The notes beneath the pieces were generated by a model. It was given only the letters and a program-made list of their open reading frames with translations, did not search any database and had not been told where the DNA came from. This document shows positions 26,693 through 34,159 of a stretch of DNA of 64,000 bases, one piece after another; the stretch's first letter is position 1; each line of letters opens with the position of its first letter. The stretch is from Falsihalocynthiibacter sp042445055 (GTDB taxonomy: Bacteria > Pseudomonadota > Alphaproteobacteria > Rhodobacterales > Rhodobacteraceae), in the NCBI RefSeq assembly GCF_042445055.1, contig NZ_CP170339.1:310001-374000 (forward strand), written 5' to 3'. A program made the position numbers and the translations under genes.

Positions 26693-28303
26693 ATGGCAAT
26701 TACTTCAGCCAACCAGCTTGAGCTTTTGCAAACTGCGGAAGCGGTAGCACGCGAGAAGATGATCGATCCCGAACTGGTTGTTCAGGCGCTTGAAGAGTCT
26801 TTGGCACGTGCGGCGAAGTCCCGCTATGGGGCCGAAATGGACATCCGTGTTCATATTGATCGTAAAACTGGCCGGTCCAAGTTTACGCGCGTTCGTACCG
26901 TGGTTGAGGACGACGCCGTTGAGAACCACCAAGCCGAACTGACAGTTGCGCAGGCCCGCGATTATCTTGAGAACCCCGAAGTTGGTGCCGAGATTATCGA
27001 CGAAGTGCCGCCCGTTGAAATGGGCCGTATCGCCGCGCAATCCGCCAAGCAAGTGATCCTTCAGAAGGTTCGCGAAGCAGAGCGTGATCGCCAATTCGAA
27101 GAATTCCAAGACCGTGCGGGTACCATCATCAATGGTGTGGTTAAGCGCGAAGAATACGGCAACGTCATTGTTGACGTCGGTCGTGGCGAAGGCATCCTGC
27201 GCCGCAACGAGAAAATCGGCCGCGAGAGCTATCGCCCGAATGACCGTATCCGCTGCTATATCAAAGATGTGCGCCGCGAAACACGTGGCCCGCAAATCTT
27301 CCTGAGCCGTACGGATCCCCAGTTCATGGCCGAGCTGTTCAAGATGGAAGTGCCAGAAATCTATGACGGCATCATCGAGATCAAAGCCGTTGCCCGTGAC
27401 CCGGGTTCGCGCGCCAAGATCGCCGTTATTTCTTATGACGGTTCCATTGATCCAGTTGGTGCCTGTGTTGGTATGCGCGGTAGCCGTGTACAGGCCGTTG
27501 TGAACGAACTTCAGGGCGAGAAAATCGACATCATTCCTTGGAATGACGATGCGCCGACGTTCCTTGTGAACGCGCTACAGCCTGCTGAAGTTTCTAAAGT
27601 TGTTCTCGACGAAGAAGCTGAGCGCATTGAAGTTGTTGTTCCTGACGAGCAGCTTTCCTTGGCGATTGGTCGTCGCGGACAGAACGTACGCCTTGCGAGC
27701 CAGCTTACTGGTTTGGACATCGACATCCTCACAGAGGCCGAAGAATCCGAGCGCCGTCAGAAAGAATTCGCGGCACGTACAGGTCTCTTTATGGAGGCGC
27801 TTGATCTGGACGAGTTCTTTGCCCAGCTCTTGGTTTCCGAAGGCTTCACGAACCTCGAAGAGGTTGCATATGTCGAAGTTGACGAATTGACCGTGATCGA
27901 CGGTGTTGACGAAGACACAGCAAGCGAGCTTCAAGCACGTGCACGTGAGTATCTGGAAGCGGCCAACAAAAAAGCCCTCGAAGATGCGCGCAAGCTTGGT
28001 GTTGTGGATTCGTTGGTTGAATTTGACGGCCTGACACCCCAAATGATTCTTGCATTGGCACAAGACGGCGTAAAAACGCTCGAAGATTTTGCCACCTGCG
28101 CGGATTGGGAGCTTGCTGGCGGTTGGACAACCGAGAATGGCGAGCGCAAGAAGGACGAAGGCGTTCTTGAACCCTTCGATGTATCGCTCGAAGAAGCTCA
28201 GAACTTGGTCATGACCGCGCGTATCACGCTTGGTTGGGTTGATCCTGCTGAACTCGAGAGCAATGACGAAGAAGAAGTAGCTGAAGAGGAGGCCGAGGCT
28301 TAA
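26693..28303 (+). CDS. nusA: transcription elongation/antitermination factor NusA
   Basis: NusA binds RNA polymerase and modulates pausing, termination and rRNA antitermination. The 536-residue product has the N-terminal polymerase-binding domain, an S1 domain (NGVVKREEYGNVIVDVGRGE), two KH domains (DPVGACVGMRGSRVQAV and SLAIGRRGQNVRLA) and C-terminal helix-hairpin-helix-like repeats, ending in an acidic tail EEEVAEEEAEA. The ATG at 26693 has AAGGAG upstream. It could act on the attenuator upstream of its own operon and on the rRNA boxA in this window. Confidence 0.97.
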   Translation: MAITSANQLELLQTAEAVAREKMIDPELVVQALEESLARAAKSRYGAEMDIRVHIDRKTGRSKFTRVRTVVEDDAVENHQAELTVAQARDYLENPEVGAEIIDEVPPVEMGRIAAQSAKQVILQKVREAERDRQFEEFQDRAGTIINGVVKREEYGNVIVDVGRGEGILRRNEKIGRESYRPNDRIRCYIKDVRRETRGPQIFLSRTDPQFMAELFKMEVPEIYDGIIEIKAVARDPGSRAKIAVISYDGSIDPVGACVGMRGSRVQAVVNELQGEKIDIIPWNDDAPTFLVNALQPAEVSKVVLDEEAERIEVVVPDEQLSLAIGRRGQNVRLASQLTGLDIDILTEAEESERRQKEFAARTGLFMEALDLDEFFAQLLVSEGFTNLEEVAYVEVDELTVIDGVDEDTASELQARAREYLEAANKKALEDARKLGVVDSLVEFDGLTPQMILALAQDGVKTLEDFATCADWELAGGWTTENGERKKDEGVLEPFDVSLEEAQNLVMTARITLGWVDPAELESNDEEEVAEEEAEA

Positions 28304-28321
28304 GGGCTTCGGGAAACCCAG

Positions 28322-28954
28322 ATGTCGCGTGGCGGACGAAAAAATGAACGGGAAAATCCCGAACGGCGATGTATCGCTACGGGAAACGTTCAACCCAAAT
28401 CGGGTATGATCCGCTTCGTAGTTGGGCCGGATAACACAGTTTTCTCCGATATTGCGGGGAAACTACCGGGTCGCGGAATGTGGGTGACCGCCGATCGCAA
28501 GGCTTTGCAGTTGGCAATGAAAAAGGGTCTCTTTGCGCGCGGCGCCAAGCAGGCGGTTAATGTGCCAGAGACCCTATTGGACGATACCGAGGCCGCTCTT
28601 GTTCGGCGTCTGGTGAATTTTATATCGCTCGCCCGGAAGGCCGGGCAGGCGGTGACAGGATACGAAAAGGTTAAAGGCTGGCTTGAGACCGAAAGAGCAA
28701 AGGTCTTGATTCAGGCGACAGATGGGTCAGAGCGTGGAAAATCCAAGCTCCGCCCCCCGCAAAATCCGGACTTATATATCGATGTATTGACTGCATCGGA
28801 ATTGGGTTTGGCTTTTGGGCGGGAAATTGTGATACATGGCGCGCTAGCGACTGGTGGACTCACCGAAAGTGCGGTAGAGGAAGCCAAACGTCTTAAAGGC
28901 GTGCGCGCAAATGGCGGTGGATCATCCACCGAGAAGGGTACGAAGACCACATGA
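28322..28954 (+). CDS. ylxR: YlxR/L7Ae-like RNA-binding protein
   Basis: 210 residues. The N-terminal YlxR (DUF448) domain shows RRCIATGNVQPKSGMIRFVV and KLPGRGMWVTADR. The second half (from about 95) has the L7Ae-like pattern FISLARKAGQAVTGYEKV. The fusion of both parts is common in alphaproteobacteria and always sits between nusA and infB. Its exact role is unresolved; a nucleoid or RNA-binding role is described for YlxR. Its stop overlaps infB by 4 bp. Confidence 0.88.
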   Translation: MSRGGRKNERENPERRCIATGNVQPKSGMIRFVVGPDNTVFSDIAGKLPGRGMWVTADRKALQLAMKKGLFARGAKQAVNVPETLLDDTEAALVRRLVNFISLARKAGQAVTGYEKVKGWLETERAKVLIQATDGSERGKSKLRPPQNPDLYIDVLTASELGLAFGREIVIHGALATGGLTESAVEEAKRLKGVRANGGGSSTEKGTKTT

Positions 28955-31473
28955 GCGATAGTGACGGCAAAAAAACATTGGGAATTCGCGGCGGCGCAGG
29001 ACGCCCTGGCAACGTAAAGCAAAGCTTTAGCCACGGGCGCACGAAAAACGTTGTTGTGGAGACGAAACGCAAGCGCGTTGTCGTACCCAAGCCGGGTGCG
29101 GGCAAGGCAAATGTAAGTAGTGCGGCGGTTGGAGATCCCTCCAGACGCCCCGCTGGCATTTCGGATGCGGAAATGGAGCGTCGTTTGGCGGCTCTGAAGC
29201 TTGCGAAAGCACGCGAAGCAGAAGACGCAGCCAAGCGTGAAGCAGAAGAGAAGGCGCGCGCAGAAGAGCGTGCACGCCGCCGCGCCGAGATCGACGCCAA
29301 AGAAGCCGAGGAGCGCGAACGTGAAGAGCGCGCCAAAGCAAAGGCCGCCGAAGAAGAGCGCGCCCGCAAGGAAGCAGAGATCGCCAAAGAACGCGCCGAG
29401 AGCGCCAAGGTTGCTGAGAAGGCCGCGCCTCGTGCTGCTGCCGCTGAGCCTGCTGCATCGCCAGCAAGCGAGCCAAGCAGCCGCGGCCCTGGGCGTCCTT
29501 CTTCTGCGCCACGCAAAAACGACCGCGATTCACGCAACGAGCGTCCTGGCAACAAGTCGGGTGATGACAAGCGTCGTTCCGGTAAGTTGACCCTCAACCA
29601 AGCATTGCGCGGTGGTGAAGGCGGACGTCAGCGTTCCATGGCTTCGATGAAGCGCAAGCAAGAGCGCGCGCGTCAAAAAGCGATGGGTGGTCAGGTCGAG
29701 CGCGAAAAGGTTGTTCGCGACGTGCAGGTTCCAGAGGCGATCGTCGTTTCCGAGCTTGCGAACCGTATGGCCGAGCGCGTAGGCGAAGTCGTTAAAGCGC
29801 TCATGAAAATGGGCATGATGGTGACGCAGAACCAAACCATTGATGCGGATACTGCGGAACTCATCATTGATGAATTCGGCCACAATATCGTGCGCGTTTC
29901 GGACTCGGATGTTGAGGACGTAATCGCACAGGTTGACGACAACGAAAAAGATCTCGTTTCCCGTCCTCCGGTCATCACAGTTATGGGCCACGTTGACCAC
30001 GGTAAGACATCGCTTCTCGATGCGATCCGTAAGTCCAAAGTGGTTTCTGGCGAAGCTGGCGGTATTACACAGCACATCGGCGCCTATCAGGTGAAAGCGG
30101 ATAACGGGGCATTGCTCACGTTCCTCGATACACCGGGCCACGCAGCGTTTACATCGATGCGTGCACGTGGTGCGCAGGTGACGGACATTGTTGTTCTGGT
30201 TGTGGCTGCGGATGACGCAGTTATGCCGCAAACCATTGAAGCGATCCACCACGCCAAAGCGGCGGGCGTTCCGATGATTGTTGCGATCAACAAAATCGAC
30301 CGTCCCGAAGCAGACCCAGACAAAGTTCGCGTTGACCTTCTTCAGCAAGAAGTGATCGTCGAGAAAATGTCCGGTGAAGTGCAGGATGTTGAAGTTTCGG
30401 CAATTAACGGCACGGGCCTTGACGAACTGCTTGAAGCAATCGCGCTCCAAGCGGAACTTCTTGACCTTAAAGCAAACCCCGATCGCGCTGCTTCTGGTGC
30501 TGTGATCGAGGCCCAGCTTGACGTTGGTCGTGGTCCTGTTGCGACTGTTCTGGTTCAGAACGGTACGTTGAATCAGGGTGACATCTTTGTTGTTGGCGAA
30601 CAGTGGGGACGCGTGCGTGCCCTTGTGGACGACAAAGGCGGACGCATCAAATCGGCTGGTCCTTCGGTTCCTTGTGAGGTTCTGGGCCTTAACGGTACTC
30701 CAGAAGCTGGCGACGTTCTTAACGTCGTCGAAACCGAAGCCCAAGCACGTGAGATCGCGGATTACCGTGCGCACGCTGCCAAAGAGAAACGCGCGGCGCT
30801 TGGTGCGGCGACAACTCTTGAGCAGTTGATGGCCAAAGCCAAGGATGACGAAAACGTATCCGAGCTTCCGATCCTTGTGAAAACAGACGTTCAAGGCTCT
30901 GCCGAGGCGATTGTTCAAGCAATGGAGAAAATCGGCAACGATGAGGTTCGCGTTCGCGTCCTTCACTCTGGTGTGGGTGCGATTACAGAGTCCGATGTGA
31001 GCCTTGCAGAGGCGTCTAGCGCGCCTGTCATCGGCTTTAACGTACGTGCCAACGCACCTGCGCGGAATGCTGCGAACCAGAAGGGCGTTGAGATCCGTTA
31101 CTACTCGGTGATCTACGATCTTGTGGATGATGTGAAAGCAGCGGCCTCTGGCCTTCTGTCTGCGGAGATCCGCGAGAAGTTCATCGGTTATGCCTCGATC
31201 AAAGAAGTGTTCAAGGTTACAGGTGTTGGCCGCGTAGCAGGTTGTATCGTGACCGAAGGTGTTGCGCGCCGCTCTGCGGGTGTGCGTCTGCTTCGTGACA
31301 ACGTTGTGATCCACGAAGGTACTCTGAAAACACTCAAGCGCTTCAAAGACGAAGTCAAAGAGGTTCAGTCCGGTCAGGAATGCGGTATGGCCTTTGAGGC
31401 TTACGAAGATATCCGTCCTGATGACGTGATCGAGATCTTTGAGCGCGAAACAGTTGAGCGCACATTGAGCTAA
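28951..31473 (+). CDS. infB: translation initiation factor IF-2
   Basis: A GTPase that places initiator tRNA on the 30S subunit. The 840-residue product has a low-complexity N-terminal region (about 70-185) rich in Ala, Glu, Lys and Arg, probably a long helix, then the IF2 N domain, and the G domain from about 340: VMGHVDHGKTSLLD (G1), DTPGHAAF (G3) and NKIDRP (G4). The beta-barrel and C-terminal domains follow. It ends the rimP operon and is followed by a strong terminator. Confidence 0.98.
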   Translation: MSDSDGKKTLGIRGGAGRPGNVKQSFSHGRTKNVVVETKRKRVVVPKPGAGKANVSSAAVGDPSRRPAGISDAEMERRLAALKLAKAREAEDAAKREAEEKARAEERARRRAEIDAKEAEEREREERAKAKAAEEERARKEAEIAKERAESAKVAEKAAPRAAAAEPAASPASEPSSRGPGRPSSAPRKNDRDSRNERPGNKSGDDKRRSGKLTLNQALRGGEGGRQRSMASMKRKQERARQKAMGGQVEREKVVRDVQVPEAIVVSELANRMAERVGEVVKALMKMGMMVTQNQTIDADTAELIIDEFGHNIVRVSDSDVEDVIAQVDDNEKDLVSRPPVITVMGHVDHGKTSLLDAIRKSKVVSGEAGGITQHIGAYQVKADNGALLTFLDTPGHAAFTSMRARGAQVTDIVVLVVAADDAVMPQTIEAIHHAKAAGVPMIVAINKIDRPEADPDKVRVDLLQQEVIVEKMSGEVQDVEVSAINGTGLDELLEAIALQAELLDLKANPDRAASGAVIEAQLDVGRGPVATVLVQNGTLNQGDIFVVGEQWGRVRALVDDKGGRIKSAGPSVPCEVLGLNGTPEAGDVLNVVETEAQAREIADYRAHAAKEKRAALGAATTLEQLMAKAKDDENVSELPILVKTDVQGSAEAIVQAMEKIGNDEVRVRVLHSGVGAITESDVSLAEASSAPVIGFNVRANAPARNAANQKGVEIRYYSVIYDLVDDVKAAASGLLSAEIREKFIGYASIKEVFKVTGVGRVAGCIVTEGVARRSAGVRLLRDNVVIHEGTLKTLKRFKDEVKEVQSGQECGMAFEAYEDIRPDDVIEIFERETVERTLS

Positions 31474-31493
31474 ATTGTTCAAAACCAAATAGA

Positions 31494-31525
31494 AAAGGCC
31501 GATCAGAAATGATCGGCCTTTTTTG
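31494..31525. terminator. bidirectional intrinsic terminator after infB
   Basis: AAAGGCCGATCA and TGATCGGCCTTT form a perfect 12-bp stem with a GAAA loop, followed by a T-run on the plus strand and four T on the minus strand. It sits between infB and the stop of mutT and can serve both. Confidence 0.9.
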
Positions 31526-31924
31526 TTAGAGCCAGTCCCGCAGGATTGGAATAAGCGGTACGTCGGCGGGGGGCATCGGATAATTCCTCAGCTCGTTCGC
31601 ACGCACCCATTTCAGCGTCTGCCCCTCTTGCGGCTGTGGCGCGCCTTTCCATTTTCGGCAGGCAAACAGCGACATCAGGAGGTGAAAACTCTCATATGTG
31701 TGGCTCGCGAAGGTGAGGGGCGCTAGGCAGCTTTGCCATGTCTCAATACCGAGTTCCTCGTGAAGCTCTCGGATAAGCGCCGCTTCGGGAGTCTCGCCTG
31801 CTTCGACTTTACCGCCGGGGAACTCCCACAGTCCCGCCATGGATTTCCCCTCGGGGCGCTGCGCAATGAGCACACGGCTATCGACATCAATCAGCGCAAC
31901 GGCCGACACAAGCACGGTCTTCAT
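31526..31924 (-). CDS. mutT: 8-oxo-dGTP diphosphatase MutT
   Basis: A 132-residue Nudix protein that removes oxidised dGTP. The box is GGKVEAGETPEAALIREL followed by HEELGIE, preceded by GLWEFPG as in MutT. Its start overlaps the argJ stop by 4 bp (ATGA), so it is the last gene of a ppiC-argJ-mutT unit. Substrate assignment rests on close MutT-like motifs. Confidence 0.9.
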   Translation of the reverse strand: MKTVLVSAVALIDVDSRVLIAQRPEGKSMAGLWEFPGGKVEAGETPEAALIRELHEELGIETWQSCLAPLTFASHTYESFHLLMSLFACRKWKGAPQPQEGQTLKWVRANELRNYPMPPADVPLIPILRDWL

Positions 31925-33123
31925 GAACGATAGTCCGCGTTGATTTCGATATACCCATGCGTCAGATCACAGGTCCATACCGTGGCGCTGCCCTCGCCAA
32001 TTCCCAGATCAACCGAGATCTTAAGCTCGTCGGCCTTCATATAGCCTGCACCCGCTTCTTCGGTATAGCTGGGCGAGACCCAACCGTTCTCGGCAACCAG
32101 AATGTCGCCAAACGAAATCGACAAACGATCACGATCGGCCTGTGCACCAGACTTGCCCACGGCCATCACGATACGGCCCCAGTTCGGGTCTTCGCCTGCT
32201 ACAGCGGTTTTGACGAGCGGTGAGTTGGCTATCGCCATCGCGGCACGATGCGCGTCCTTGTCGTCCTTTGCGCCTGTGAGCGCTATTTCGACGAACTTGG
32301 TGGCTCCTTCGCCGTCGCGAACGACCTGATGCGCCAGATCGAGCATGACTTTACCGAGGGCGGCCTCGAATGCGGCTTCGTCCTTTACTTCGGGGCCTTT
32401 GCCAGTCGCAGCGAGCAACAAGGTGTCGCTGGTCGAGGTGTCGCTATCCACGGTGATACAGTTAAACGTCTTGTCGGTCAGGCGCGATAGTATCGCCTGA
32501 AGGCGCGGCTGTGCGATTTTGGCGTCGGTAAAGATATACACCAGCATCGTCGCCATATCCGGCGCGATCATACCAGAGCCCTTTGCGAACCCTGTGATGG
32601 TTATGCCGTCCACAACTGCTGACGCCCCCTTGGGGAAGGTGTCGGTTGTCATGATGGCCTTGGCGGCGCGCTCGGTAGCGTCTGGTGCAAGTGCGGCCTT
32701 TAGCTCGGAAAGCTTGGACGTAATCCGCTCGGCCTTAAGTGGTTCGCCGATAACGCCCGTCGACGCGGTGAAAATACGATCTTGGGGAATGTTCAGAACT
32801 TCTGACACGCCCGAGGTAACCGCGTTTACCGCCTCAATGCCGCGCCCGCCCGTAAAGGCGTTGGCGTTGCCAGAGTTTACGACAAACGCGGCCTCTTGTG
32901 TGGTGTCTCCCCCCAGCTTTGCTTCGCAATCCAGAACCGGCGCAGCGCGAGTTGCAGAGCGCGTAAACACGCCCGCAATCGCCGTTCCGGCACAGAGATG
33001 TGCAAGCATCACGTCATCGCGTCCTTGATATCGAACGCCTGCCGCAACCGCAGCAAAGGTAACGCCATCCACGAGTGGCAGCTTGGGAAAGCCACCTTTA
33101 GGAGCAAGGGGGGAGGTTTTCAT
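31921..33123 (-). CDS. argJ: bifunctional glutamate N-acetyltransferase/amino-acid acetyltransferase
   Basis: Transfers the acetyl group from acetylornithine to glutamate and can also use acetyl-CoA, starting and recycling the arginine pathway. The 400-residue precursor is self-cleaved; the nucleophilic Thr is in GMIAPDMATMLVY. FVVNSGNANAFTGGRG and the C-terminal DPNWGRIVMAVG are typical. The start at 33123 gives MKTSPLAPKGGFPKLP. It lies one base after the ppiC stop. Confidence 0.96.
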   Translation of the reverse strand: MKTSPLAPKGGFPKLPLVDGVTFAAVAAGVRYQGRDDVMLAHLCAGTAIAGVFTRSATRAAPVLDCEAKLGGDTTQEAAFVVNSGNANAFTGGRGIEAVNAVTSGVSEVLNIPQDRIFTASTGVIGEPLKAERITSKLSELKAALAPDATERAAKAIMTTDTFPKGASAVVDGITITGFAKGSGMIAPDMATMLVYIFTDAKIAQPRLQAILSRLTDKTFNCITVDSDTSTSDTLLLAATGKGPEVKDEAAFEAALGKVMLDLAHQVVRDGEGATKFVEIALTGAKDDKDAHRAAMAIANSPLVKTAVAGEDPNWGRIVMAVGKSGAQADRDRLSISFGDILVAENGWVSPSYTEEAGAGYMKADELKISVDLGIGEGSATVWTCDLTHGYIEINADYRS

Positions 33124-33124
33124 C

Positions 33125-33976
33125 TTATTCTCCGACGAGTGCTGGGTCGCTGAGGAAGGAAGGATCAATCGCGCCTTCTTCGGATTTGGTGATCTCGGCC
33201 TTGTCTGTCAGGGCTACGATCTCTTCCTCAAGTGCTTTCTGTGAAAGCTGTGCCACAAGTTGTGGGCGCACTTCTTCGAAGGAAGGTGTTTCTTTGATGC
33301 GGCTCTCGATGCGGTGGATCAGATGCCAGCCGAACTGTGTTTGAACAGGGTCAGAGTAGGCGCCATCCTCAAGTGCTACGACAGCTTCCTCAAAGGGGGC
33401 GACCATCGCGCCAGCGCCGAACCAACCAAGGTTCCCGCCGTTGGGACCAGAAGGGCCGGTGGACTTTTCTTTGGCCAGTTCTGCGAACTCTGCACCTTCT
33501 TCAAGAAGCTTGGCGATTTCTTGTGCTTCTTCTTCGGTCTCAACCAAAATATGCGCTGCGCTATACTCTGTTTCGGACTCGGCGTTTACGAATTCTTCTT
33601 GGTAGAGCGCCCCAAGTGCTTCGTCGGAGATTGGCTCCGAGAGGATTTCTTCAACGGTAACGCCCGCGAGGAAAGTACGCTTCTGGTGCTCAAGTGTGGC
33701 AGTCTGACGCTCGGTCAGGTCATCGGAAACCGATTGCACAAGCAGGATCTGTTGAATGAGGTTCTCCAGAATACCGTCGTACAACATGCCATCTTCAAGC
33801 GCTTGATACTGCTGTGGCAGGTTTTCGCGGGCGATGATCATTTGTCCTGCGGTGATGTCCTCACCGTTGACGGTGGCAATTACGGTATCCCAGCCCGTTG
33901 TGGAGTCTTGGGCAACTGCGACGCCTGTCGTTGCGAGGAAAGCCGCGAGAATACCGAATTTAGTGCGTTTTAACAT
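33125..33976 (-). CDS. periplasmic parvulin-type peptidyl-prolyl isomerase
   Basis: 283 residues. A signal peptide (MLKRTKFGILAAFLATTGVA, cleaved after VAQ or nearby) is followed by a chaperone-like N-terminal region and a parvulin domain (about 130-230): YSAAHILVETEEEAQ, GGNLGWFGAGAMVAPFE and TQFGWHLIHR. It helps fold outer-membrane or periplasmic proteins. AGGGTGA precedes the ATG at 33976. Divergence from secA suits shared export work. Confidence 0.9.
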   Translation of the reverse strand: MLKRTKFGILAAFLATTGVAVAQDSTTGWDTVIATVNGEDITAGQMIIARENLPQQYQALEDGMLYDGILENLIQQILLVQSVSDDLTERQTATLEHQKRTFLAGVTVEEILSEPISDEALGALYQEEFVNAESETEYSAAHILVETEEEAQEIAKLLEEGAEFAELAKEKSTGPSGPNGGNLGWFGAGAMVAPFEEAVVALEDGAYSDPVQTQFGWHLIHRIESRIKETPSFEEVRPQLVAQLSQKALEEEIVALTDKAEITKSEEGAIDPSFLSDPALVGE

Positions 33977-33980
33977 CAAT

Positions 33981-34107
33981 TCACCCTTAGATTTGTTCAT
34001 TGAGGCCCCTAACATTGACAGTGTCCATACGGACGCTTACATCGCCAAAGTGCCTTGCTATTCAGTGCCAAATTATTGGCCCTTGATAAGCCCGCATCTA
34101 AGGGTGA
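33981..34107. repeat. 12-bp inverted repeat flanking the ppiC/secA divergent promoter region
   Basis: TCACCCTTAGAT at 33981-33992 and ATCTAAGGGTGA at 34096-34107 are perfect reverse complements. Each copy lies in the 5' leader of one divergent gene in the same orientation relative to it, so both leaders carry the same ATCTAAGGGTGA ahead of an ATG. In ppiC it supplies the Shine-Dalgarno. Confidence 0.6.
34015..34043 (+). promoter_or_regulatory. promoter of secA
   Basis: TTGACA (34015-34020), 17 bases, TACATC (34038-34043). The consensus -35 and spacing are good. The leader would be about 110 bases and includes a hairpin (ATGGTTC/GAACCAT, 34115-34132) before the secA ribosome-binding site. Confidence 0.5.
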
Positions 34108-34159
34108 GCAAGTCATGGTTCAAGGGAACCATCAACAGAAGAGTGCAAGCGGAGAAAAT

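Noticed and set aside
29530..31488. A 652-codon open frame on the minus strand opposite infB
   Set aside because: It lies wholly opposite infB, has a composition typical of a shadow frame (rich in His, Arg, Asn, Cys), no ribosome-binding site and no recognisable family.
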